Shown here piece after piece: positions 38,861 through 45,926 of a stretch of DNA of 64,000 bases. The DNA comes from JACQLN01 sp049274895 (GTDB lineage: Bacteria > Patescibacteriota > Minisyncoccia > JACQLN01): the NCBI GenBank assembly GCA_049274895.1, contig JBASTM010000008.1:1-64000 (forward strand), written 5' to 3'. Within the stretch, counting starts at the first letter, position 1; every line of letters starts with the position of its first letter. The translations under genes and the position numbers were made by a program. Under the pieces are notes generated by a model. That model was not told the DNA's origin, did not search any database, and worked only from the letters and a program-made list of their open reading frames with translations.

Positions 38861-39426
38861 AAAGACATCACTTTGGCATTTTGATTCTGACCTTGGCTTT
38901 TTTGGTGGGCGGCCTTTCCAGTTATACTTTGGCCCGAAACGGCCGGTTTCCAGTAGCTAAGGTAAATGGCGATTGGATCAGCTACCGCACCGTCAAAGAA
39001 AACGCCGATGTTTCCAGGCGCATCTATACCCAGGGCCTGGCCGGTTCCAGCGACGACCTTATCGATCTTTTTAAGAAAGGATCGGAAGAGGAGCTTTTTA
39101 GAAGATCGTTGGAAAATTTGATTGTGAGTTCAATAATAAAATCTTCCGTTGCGGCTTCGGTTTTGGCCCAAGCCCAAAGAGAGGTTGAGGAGAATTTTGA
39201 CAGTACCACGGTGGCCAATCTCTCGGGCGTGGTCAGGAATGTTTATAACTGGGACCCGGCCAAGTTTAAGGCCCGGATTTTGGAGCCGCAGGCCCTGATG
39301 CAAATCGTGGCCCAGGAAAAAGGCGATGATTTCGAAGTTTGGTTGAAATCGGCCAAGTTAAAATCTAAAGTCAGAATCTGGTTCGTGCCGTTTGAATGGA
39401 AGGAGGGTAGTTTAGTAAATAAATAG
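38857..39426 (+). CDS. SurA_N-like secreted/anchored protein without PPIase domain
   Basis: 189 residues. An N-terminal membrane anchor (GILILTLAFLVGGLSSYTLA) is followed by VAKVNGDWISYRTVKEN, the typical start of SurA/PrsA chaperone domains, and a helical body. The parvulin domain is absent and the end is KVRIWFVPFEWKEGS. Probably an extracytoplasmic chaperone-like protein co-transcribed with the FtsB-like gene. Confidence 0.7.
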   Translation: MKRHHFGILILTLAFLVGGLSSYTLARNGRFPVAKVNGDWISYRTVKENADVSRRIYTQGLAGSSDDLIDLFKKGSEEELFRRSLENLIVSSIIKSSVAASVLAQAQREVEENFDSTTVANLSGVVRNVYNWDPAKFKARILEPQALMQIVAQEKGDDFEVWLKSAKLKSKVRIWFVPFEWKEGSLVNK

Positions 39427-39485
39427 ATTAAGCTCAGCGGACCAAGCTGAGCTTGGCGGGCTTGCCCACCGAAATTTTGACGAAG

Positions 39486-39556
39486 GCGGGTATGGTTCAG
39501 TGGCAGAACGCGACCTTCCCAAGGTTGAGATACGGGTTCGATTCCCGTTACCCGCT
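39486..39556 (+). tRNA. tRNA-Gly (anticodon CCC)
   Basis: 71 nt. Acceptor GCGGGTA pairs with TACCCGC; anticodon arm CGACC-TTCCCAA-GGTTG; discriminator U; no CCA. A palindrome (CTCAAAATTGT/ACAATTTTGAG, 39555-39578) begins at its 3' end. Confidence 0.94.
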
Positions 39557-39575
39557 CAAAATTGTTTACAATTTT

Positions 39576-39611
39576 GAGTATCTTTATGACTGTGAAAGAT
39601 ACTCATTTTTT
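39576..39611 (+). terminator. Terminator after tRNA-Gly
   Basis: GAGTATCTTT-atgactgtg-AAAGATACTC followed by ATTTTTT. It overlaps the stop of the convergent DedA gene. Confidence 0.85.
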
Positions 39612-40232
39612 AATCTTAGATTTTACAAACTCCACGATCTGGCGGCGGTGGGCGGGGTTTTTGAGGATGTGGATTAAGGAGGGGAGGATGGATAAGAAAA
39701 CAATCAGTCCAATGATGGGCAGTAGATAACGATCCACATTGGGCACCACGCTACCCAAGTAGTAACCGGTCCCGGTGAGGCCGATGGACCACAAGAAACC
39801 GCCGGTGATGTTGTAAATAAAAAAAGATCGGTAATTCATTTTGCCCACGCCGGCCAAAATCGGCGCGAAGGTTCTTATTACCGGCATAAAGCGGGCGAGG
39901 ATGAGAGTTTTGCCGCCGTGGCGGGCATAGAACTTTTGAGCGCGCTCCAGTTGGTTGCGGTGGAACAGCAGCGAATCTTCTTTGTTAAAAATCTTGTAGC
40001 CGACTCTACGGCCGAAAGTGTAGCCGAAATTGTCGCCCAAAACGGCGGCTATAAAAGTCACCGCCATCAAAGTCATTAAATCCAAAAAGCCCTGCGAGGC
40101 CAAAAATCCAGCCGTAAACAGCAAACTGTCGCCGGGCAGAAAGAAGCCGATAAAAAGACCAGATTCGGCAAAGACGATGCCAAAAAGGCCAAGGTACCCC
40201 GCGGCTTTGATTAGCGCCACCAAGTCAAACAT
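39603..40232 (-). CDS. DedA/SNARE-associated family membrane protein
   Basis: 209 residues with about five hydrophobic segments. FAESGLFIGFFLPGDSLLFT (E-S-x2-F-x-F-x-P-G-D), the GDNFGYTFGRRVG loop and LARFMPVIRTFAPILAGVGK (R-x3-P-x2-R-T) are DedA signatures. Family members flip lipids such as undecaprenyl phosphate or phosphatidylethanolamine and support membrane homeostasis. Confidence 0.94.
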   Translation of the reverse strand: MFDLVALIKAAGYLGLFGIVFAESGLFIGFFLPGDSLLFTAGFLASQGFLDLMTLMAVTFIAAVLGDNFGYTFGRRVGYKIFNKEDSLLFHRNQLERAQKFYARHGGKTLILARFMPVIRTFAPILAGVGKMNYRSFFIYNITGGFLWSIGLTGTGYYLGSVVPNVDRYLLPIIGLIVFLSILPSLIHILKNPAHRRQIVEFVKSKIKK

Positions 40233-40307
40233 AGTCTTCCAATTCTATCAGAAAGGTGTTATTTTAGTCTAAGTTTTGCTTGTCCTGCGAAACTTTGGTG
40301 AAGTAGG

Positions 40308-40379
40308 GCCGGAGTAACTCAGTGGTAGAGTAGCTGTTTCGTAAACAGCAAGTCGCGAGTTCAATTCTCGCCTCCGGCT
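40308..40379 (+). tRNA. tRNA-Thr (anticodon CGU)
   Basis: 72 nt. Acceptor GCCGGAG pairs with CTCCGGC; anticodon arm GCTGT-TTCGTAA-ACAGC; discriminator U; no CCA. Starts 6 nt before the TIM-barrel gene's ATG region. Confidence 0.94.
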
Positions 40380-40385
40380 CAAATT

Positions 40386-41162
40386 ATGAAATTATTGCTG
40401 TCCAGCTATTCGCTGGAACCATTTCCTCTGGAAGAGGTTTTTTTGTTGGCCCAAGAAATCAAGGCCGACGGTTTGGAATTGGTGCTGATGCCCGCGGTTT
40501 TTAAGCTGGGTTTAGAGAACGCCAAAAAACTTTCTCAAAAACACGGTTTGCCAATTTTGAACCTCCATCAGCCGCCGTGGGGCGTTTTGTTTACGGGCCA
40601 GAGAGGTATCAAAAAACTTATCAATCAAGCCCAGCTGATCGGCGCTAAAAACATCGTGGCGCACTTGGCCACTATGCGGCGCGGTTTTAACAGTCCGTTT
40701 TTTGAATGGGTGAAGGATGTAGAAAAAGAATCCGGTATAAATATCGCTTTTGAAAACGCCGCTCCGCGCGGTTTGGAAGATTGGCCCAGTTACGCCGGCC
40801 ACCCCGAAAAACTGGAAAAATTTGTCGCCTCAAGAAACATCCATTTAACCTTTGATGTGGCCAAGGCCTTTCTAAAAGGCATTGATCCTTATCAGTTTTT
40901 CCAAAGGCATCACCCCAACATCAAAGTGATTCACGTCCACGGCTTTAGCCGCGAGGGCAGTTTCCATGTCGGTTTTTTTGGCAATGAATTTGATTGGGCC
41001 GGTTTTATGTCTTTTGTGCGCAAGTTTGATTACGAGGGCGTGGTGACTTTGGAAATTTTCCCTCTGCATCGCTGGGTTTATTTCAATCTGCCGTCCCAAT
41101 CCGATTTTGATCGGGCCAAAAGCATCATCAGGGAGAATTTTGAAATTCTAAGGAGAGCATAA
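40386..41162 (+). CDS. Sugar phosphate isomerase/epimerase-like TIM barrel (AP endonuclease 2 fold)
   Basis: 258 residues. Strand motifs DGLELVLMP, ILNLHQPPWGV, KNIVAHLATM, INIAFENAAP (metal Glu), IHLTFDVAKA (metal Asp), VIHVHGFS (His pair) and GVVTLEIFP (Glu) follow the xylose-isomerase-like barrel order with plausible metal ligands. Substrate unknown; endonuclease IV is a relative but lacks this pattern in detail. Confidence 0.78.
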   Translation: MKLLLSSYSLEPFPLEEVFLLAQEIKADGLELVLMPAVFKLGLENAKKLSQKHGLPILNLHQPPWGVLFTGQRGIKKLINQAQLIGAKNIVAHLATMRRGFNSPFFEWVKDVEKESGINIAFENAAPRGLEDWPSYAGHPEKLEKFVASRNIHLTFDVAKAFLKGIDPYQFFQRHHPNIKVIHVHGFSREGSFHVGFFGNEFDWAGFMSFVRKFDYEGVVTLEIFPLHRWVYFNLPSQSDFDRAKSIIRENFEILRRA

Positions 41163-41180
41163 TTTTGTTATACTTACTTT

Positions 41181-42294
41181 ATGACCCCAGAATTTAAGAG
41201 CAGATTGGAAGATTTATCAAATAAGCTCCGTCACCTGACGGACCGTCTTTGACCTTGCCCCCAAGAAGAATCAGCTTAATAATTTGGAGGCGGAAACAAC
41301 CGGAAAAGACTTTTGGCAAAACCGCCTTCATTCCCGAAGTGTCCTCCGTGAGATTACCGACCTAAAAGATTTGGTTAGTAAGTGGGGAAATTACGAGAGC
41401 GATCTTAAACATCTGGCCGAAGTGGCCGAAATTTTTGAAGACTTGGCGGATAACGGCCAATTGTTTAAGGAATTCAAAAGATCTTTGGAAAAACTGGAGC
41501 TCGAGCTGGAAAAAGAAGAAACTTTGGTTTATATGTCGGGCCGTTACGACAAAGCTAACGCCGTTATGACCATTTATTCCGGCGCTGGCGGAACAGATGC
41601 CCAGGAGTGGGTGGAAATGCTGCTTAAGATGTATTTAAAATACTCCGAGAAAACCGGGTTCAAAACTCAAGTGATGGCGGTTACCGGTGGGCAGGAATCC
41701 GGCCTCAAAAATGCTATAATAGAGGTACACGGCCAATATGCCTACGGCTACTTAAAACGGGAGAACGGTGTTCACCGCCTGGTTAGGGTTTCGCCGTTTT
41801 CATCGCAGAGTTTGAGGCATACCTCGTTCGCTTTAGTTGAGGTTTTGCCCGAACTGGACGGTGTTTCGGCTATAGAAATAAGGCCGGAGGATATTAGGGT
41901 GGATACCTACCGGGCCGGCGGGCCGGGCGGTCAATATGTTAACAAAACAGAATCAGCCGTAAGAGTAACGCACCTGGCCACGGGTTTGGTGGCAACTTCG
42001 CAGGCCGAAAGATCGCAGGGCACCAATAAAGACAAAGCCATGAAACTGCTTTACGCCAAGCTTCAGCAAAGATTGGATCAAGAACATAAAAAGACCGTGG
42101 AGGAACTAAAAGGTGAGAACGTAAAGATAGAGTGGGGGCATCAAATACGTTCCTATGTGTTGAACCCGTATAAAATGGTTAAAGACCACCGCACCGGTTA
42201 TGAAACTACTCAAGCCGAAAATGTGTTGGCAGGAAATTTGAAAGATTTTATAGAAGCTGAACTAAGGGCTTGGCCTGCGAGCGAAAGCGAGTAG
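41181..42294 (+). CDS. prfB: Peptide chain release factor 2, with programmed +1 frameshift
   Basis: Terminates at UGA/UAA. Frame 0 from ATG 41181 gives MTPEFKSRLEDLSNKLRHLT DRL and meets TGA at 41250 in the classical slip site CTT-TGA-C (41247-41253). After +1 slippage the frame continues as DLAPKKNQLNNLEAETT to 42294, about 370 residues, normal for RF2. The GGQ motif is in YRAGGPGGQYVNKTESAVR. The Shine-Dalgarno-like AGGGGG that stimulates slippage in E. coli is absent; a short CCGTCA-cc-TGACGG inverted repeat precedes the site. The last nine codons run into the intercistronic element, whose TAA is here out of frame. Confidence 0.96.
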
Positions 42295-42406
42295 TTGCCA
42301 AACCTTACCCAGCACCTTTTTGAGGTAAAGATTATTTATACATCTAAAAGGTGCTGGGTGCTCAATTTTATAACTATTTACTACGCTCTTAGATAAAATT
42401 GGCATG
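42263..42406 (+). repeat. Intercistronic three-hairpin element, copy e (prfB-ftsE)
   Basis: TAAGGGCTTGGC pairs with GCCAAACCTTA (TTGGC/GCCAA replaces TTTGT/ACAAA of copy a). Inner CTGCGAGCGAAAGCGAG. Helix 2: ACCCAGCACCTTTT pairs with AAAAGGTGCTGGGT. Helix 3: AATTTTATAACTAT with ATAAAATT, then GGCATG at the ftsE start. The TAA is out of frame, so prfB reads through helix 1 to TAG. Confidence 0.78.
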
Positions 42407-43084
42407 ATCCACTTTAAAAATATATCCAAAATCTATCCGCCGCACATGGTGGCGCTGGAAGACGTTAATTTGATAGTCAGGCCTAAAGAGTTTATTTCGC
42501 TGGTGGGGTCTTCCGGAGCCGGCAAGTCAACTTTACTTAGGTTGTTGATAGGCGAGGAAGCGCCCACCATGGGTGAGATCATTGTGGGGGATGTAGCCAT
42601 AAATTCTTTGGGCCACCACGAATTGCCGTATTTGAGGCGGAAAATCGGTACGGTTTTTCAGGATTATAAATTGCTGGCCGCCAAGACAGTTTACGAAAAC
42701 ATCGCTTTTGCCATGGAGGTGGCCGGTAAGGATGAGTTGGAAATAAAAGAAGATGTGCCGCAGGTGCTTAATTTGGTCGGCCTGGAGGATCGGGCCAATC
42801 AGTTTCCTTACCAGCTTTCGGGCGGGGAAAAACAGCGGGTGGCCATTGGCCGGGCCTTGGTGCACCGGCCCGATATTCTGGTGGCCGACGAGCCCACCGG
42901 CAACCTGGACCCGATCAACACTTGGGAGGTCATCAACCTTTTGTTAAAGTTAAACGAGCTGGGCGCTACGGTCATTTTAGCCACCCACGACAATCAGATT
43001 GTTAATAATCTGGAACGGCGGGTGGTACTGATGGATAAGGGCCGGATTATTAAGGACGAGGAAAAGGGCAAATATTTAATATGA
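42404..43084 (+). CDS. ftsE: Cell division ABC transporter ATP-binding protein FtsE
   Basis: 226 residues. Walker A GSSGAGKSTLLR, Q-loop VFQDYKLL, signature LSGGEKQRVAIGRAL, Walker B ILVADEPTGNLDP and switch His ATHD. With FtsX it controls cell-wall hydrolases at the septum. The stop overlaps the ftsX start by 4 nt. Confidence 0.97.
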   Translation: MIHFKNISKIYPPHMVALEDVNLIVRPKEFISLVGSSGAGKSTLLRLLIGEEAPTMGEIIVGDVAINSLGHHELPYLRRKIGTVFQDYKLLAAKTVYENIAFAMEVAGKDELEIKEDVPQVLNLVGLEDRANQFPYQLSGGEKQRVAIGRALVHRPDILVADEPTGNLDPINTWEVINLLLKLNELGATVILATHDNQIVNNLERRVVLMDKGRIIKDEEKGKYLI

Positions 43085-44001
43085 GAGAAAAAATTTTAAC
43101 GGCTTTGCGCCGGGTAACTAGATCGGGTTTCAATTCTTTTTGGCGCAACTTATGGGTGTCTACGGCCACCATCAGCGTAATGGTGATAACCCTGGGTTTA
43201 ATCACCGGCCTCTTTTTGATTTCGGCGGTGGCGGGCAGTATTTTGCAGGACCTGGAAGAGAAAGTGGATATTTCGGTCTACTTTAAGCTCTCCACACCCG
43301 AGGGCGACATTCTTAGAGTCAAAACTGAACTGGAAGGTTTGGCCGACGTCAAAAGCGTGGAATATGTTTCGCGCGAGGCGGCTTTGGCCAAGTTTGAAGC
43401 GGAGCACCAGGAGAATCCTTTGATTATAAAATCATTGGAGGAGCTGGGTGATAACCCTTTGGAGGCCTCGCTTAACATTAAGGCCAAGGTTATAGACGAT
43501 TACGGATCCATCGCTTCTTTTCTGGAGGGCGCCAGGTTTTCGGGTTTGGTGGACGGGGTCAATTACCGCCAGAACCAGAAAGTGATAGAAAAACTATCCC
43601 GTATTTTAAGTTCCATCAGAAGATCAGGTCTGGTGCTGATAGTCGTGCTGGGTTTGGTGGCGGTGCTGGTGACTTTTAACACCATCCGCCTGACCATTTA
43701 TTCTCTGCGCGAGGAAATTGGTGTGATGAGATTAGTGGGCGCTTCCAACTGGTATATCCGCGGGCCGTTTGTGGTGGAGGGGATCATGCACGGCCTGGCG
43801 TCTTCGCTGATCGCCATTATGATTTTTTACCCGTTGATGCTTTTTATCTCGCCCAAAGTGGCTTCGTTTTTAACCGGCATCAATCTCGCGGCTTATTTTG
43901 AGCAAAATTTTTGGCAGATATTTTTGCTGCAAACTCTGGCCGGCGTGGCGCTGGGGGTGATATCTTCGCTGATCGCCATCAGGCGGTACTTGAAGATTTG
44001 A
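43081..44001 (+). CDS. ftsX: Cell division protein FtsX
   Basis: 306 residues with four membrane helices: one after the N-terminus, a large extracytoplasmic domain (about 55-170, with VDISVYFKLSTPEGDILRVK), and three C-terminal helices with the FtsX-domain EEIGVMRLVGASNWYIRGPF. Partner of FtsE. Confidence 0.95.
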   Translation: MREKILTALRRVTRSGFNSFWRNLWVSTATISVMVITLGLITGLFLISAVAGSILQDLEEKVDISVYFKLSTPEGDILRVKTELEGLADVKSVEYVSREAALAKFEAEHQENPLIIKSLEELGDNPLEASLNIKAKVIDDYGSIASFLEGARFSGLVDGVNYRQNQKVIEKLSRILSSIRRSGLVLIVVLGLVAVLVTFNTIRLTIYSLREEIGVMRLVGASNWYIRGPFVVEGIMHGLASSLIAIMIFYPLMLFISPKVASFLTGINLAAYFEQNFWQIFLLQTLAGVALGVISSLIAIRRYLKI

Positions 44002-44060
44002 CTCGTAGGATTGGAATTATAGCTTTGCCGGTCGGACGGTTTTTAATGGTTCTGCAAATT

Positions 44061-44444
44061 CTATAACTTCATATTGAGGGCGTGTTCCAGTTTGAGCAGT
44101 TTTCTTTCATGTTCATCCATTGTTTTTCTAACATCAAGTTTACTTTCCAGTTCGTCAAATCTTTTATCTAGATATTCATTTTGTTTCTCGAAAGCTTTGG
44201 CAACTATTCGGGCCAGGGTTTCCGTTTGTTGATCGGTGTAGCTTTTTAGTTCCTGTGACTGCGTAGCCAGTTGCCCGTCAACATAACCTTTCAACTCCTT
44301 GGTGTTAATCGATAATCTTCCATCGACATAACCTTTTAACTCCTTAGTGTTAACCGATAATCTTCCGTCAACGTAAACCTTAAGTTCTTTGGTTTGAACG
44401 TTAAGCAGCCGCTGTATATCTTTTTTGGTAAGGTTGGGGTTCAT
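44061..44444 (-). CDS. Coiled-coil protein with four 15-residue repeats
   Basis: 127 residues. Tandem 15-residue units of the type VNTKELKGYVDGRLS run from about residue 16 to 75 (45-nt repeats in the DNA, about 44220-44400); a second coiled coil follows (KAFEKQNEYLDKRFDELESK). Not recognised; no signal peptide. Similar repeat coils act as spacers or tail-fibre-like oligomers, but that is a guess. Converges on ftsX with no clear terminator in the 59-nt gap. Confidence 0.7.
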   Translation of the reverse strand: MNPNLTKKDIQRLLNVQTKELKVYVDGRLSVNTKELKGYVDGRLSINTKELKGYVDGQLATQSQELKSYTDQQTETLARIVAKAFEKQNEYLDKRFDELESKLDVRKTMDEHERKLLKLEHALNMKL

Positions 44445-44488
44445 GATGGTGTTTTTAAGTTTATCATTGTTGTTAGGCGTGTCAATTT

Positions 44489-45184
44489 TTAATACCCAGC
44501 GAATTCTTCAAATTTTATATTGTCCTCCTTAACGCCGATTTCTATCAATAATTGAGTGGTGCCGGCCACCATGCCGGCCGGGCCGGCCACGTAATACATC
44601 GGCGCGGCCAGGTTTTTGATGTGCTTTTTTAGGAACGGCTCGTCAATATGGCCGTCTTCTTTGGTCCAGCGGGTTATAAAGTTAAAATTAACGTTGTGGC
44701 TTTGCCATTCTTCCAAATCGTCCACGAAAGCGGCGTCTTCGGCTGCGCGGTTGGAATATATCAGTATCAGCTTTTGTTCCGAACTTTGTTCGGTGGCGTC
44801 TTTAATGACGCTTCTAAAGGGCGTGATGCCGATGCCGCCGGTTAACATTACCGCCGGAACGGATTTATCGCTATGCAGTTTGAACGAACCCAGCGGTCCG
44901 TCCACGTGCACCAATCGCCCCAATTCCAACTCGGCCAAACTTTTTTTCATAGCGCTGTCAGTCAGCCGAGTAGCCACCATCAGGTAACTGTCTAGAGGCG
45001 AGGAGGCGATGGAAAAGGCGCGGGTGACACCTTGGTCGTCTTTGTATTTTGGGTTTTCTAAAGTAACATCCACAAACTGCCCCGGCCGGAAAGTAAATTC
45101 CTGACTGCCGTATTCAAACACGAAAGCCATAGTTTCTTGGGCCACCGTTTTTTTCTCTTTTAAGGCAAAGGTATAATGAGGCAC
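44489..45184 (-). CDS. Ferredoxin-NADP reductase-type FAD oxidoreductase
   Basis: 231 residues. FAD-binding barrel with RPGQFVDV and VTRAFSIASSP (R-x-F-S), then the NAD(P) domain with VMLTGGIGITPFRSVIKD, LIYSNRAAEDAAF and YYVAGPAGMVAGTT. No Cys cluster for an iron-sulfur centre. Moves electrons between NAD(P)H and an unknown partner. Confidence 0.9.
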   Translation of the reverse strand: MPHYTFALKEKKTVAQETMAFVFEYGSQEFTFRPGQFVDVTLENPKYKDDQGVTRAFSIASSPLDSYLMVATRLTDSAMKKSLAELELGRLVHVDGPLGSFKLHSDKSVPAVMLTGGIGITPFRSVIKDATEQSSEQKLILIYSNRAAEDAAFVDDLEEWQSHNVNFNFITRWTKEDGHIDEPFLKKHIKNLAAPMYYVAGPAGMVAGTTQLLIEIGVKEDNIKFEEFAGY

Positions 45185-45186
45185 GA

Positions 45187-45228
45187 TATAAAGTCAAAAA
45201 TTAAAAATCAAATCTCAAAATTAATTGT
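45187..45228. repeat. AAAATTAAAAATCAAATCTC-type spacer repeat
   Basis: GTCAAAAATTAAAAATCAAA then TCTCAAAATTAATT: the non-coding counterpart of the AAATTTGG-type insertions of valS and tsaD. Confidence 0.45.
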
Positions 45229-45236
45229 ATCATTAT

Positions 45237-45285
45237 TTATCAAAAGGCGTAACCTTAAACACCGCTTCTTGTTTGTTTTCAAAAA
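45237..45285 (-). pseudogene. Leftover 3' end of the gene at 45927-47495
   Basis: A 32-nt exact repeat (45254-45285 and 45963-45994) is read on the minus strand as FENKQEAVFK, followed here by VTPFDK-stop and in the intact gene by IPLTVKTTLQQ-stop. The toxin-antitoxin pair lies between the two copies. Confidence 0.85.
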
Positions 45286-45363
45286 ACAAAATAGCATATT
45301 TAATCAACTGGTTTGATTATCTATCTTGTATTTGCTAATATGAAATCAATATAATTTTCTAAT

Positions 45364-45639
45364 ATGTCTTTAGTCAAAGTAAAAGAAAAACATCAGATCA
45401 CTTTACCCAATGTTATTCGTGAAGGGGTTGGTTTAGCTGTGGGTGATTGGGTTGATGTCAAAATTGAAAAAGGCCGGGTTACCCTTACTCCAAAGAGTAT
45501 AGTGGGCCGACATATCGCCGAGGCGCTTAAGGATATAGAAGCCGGGCGGGTTTATGGACCGTTTAGTTCGGCCCAAGAACTTATAAAATCGCTTCACAGT
45601 GGAAGAAAAAAGAAAACAGTTTTGAGAAAGAAGAAATGA
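45364..45639 (+). CDS. AbrB/MazE-like antitoxin
   Basis: 91 residues. SLVKVKEKHQITLPNVIREG and VGLAVGDWVDVKIEKGRVTL form an AbrB (swapped-hairpin) DNA-binding domain; the C-terminal tail would bind the toxin. Overlaps the toxin start by 4 nt. Confidence 0.85.
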   Translation: MSLVKVKEKHQITLPNVIREGVGLAVGDWVDVKIEKGRVTLTPKSIVGRHIAEALKDIEAGRVYGPFSSAQELIKSLHSGRKKKTVLRKKK

Positions 45640-45881
45640 AAGTTTTCTATACCGAGCGTTTTCGTCGGAGTTATAAAGAGGTTCCGATTGAGGTTCGACA
45701 GGCGTTTGATAAACAGGTTCTATTTCTTTTACAAAACATTAGGCACAGTTCTCTTAAAGCTAAAAAGTATGGGGTATCAGGAGATGTTTGGCAGGCCAGG
45801 GTCAACAGATCTTGGCGTTTTTATTTTACAATTAGAGGCGATATTTATCACATTTTAGACATCTCGCCGCATCCTAAATAA
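45636..45881 (+). CDS. RelE-family toxin
   Basis: 81 residues. FYTERFRRSYKEVPIEVRQA, KYGVSGDVWQARVNRSWRFY and FTIRGDIYHILDISPHPK follow the RelE fold with basic residues in the last strands. Partner of the AbrB-like antitoxin. Confidence 0.87.
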   Translation: MKVFYTERFRRSYKEVPIEVRQAFDKQVLFLLQNIRHSSLKAKKYGVSGDVWQARVNRSWRFYFTIRGDIYHILDISPHPK

Positions 45882-45926
45882 AGCGTACCGAAAAACCAAG
45901 GTTGGTTTTGGTAATAGAGCAGGGTT

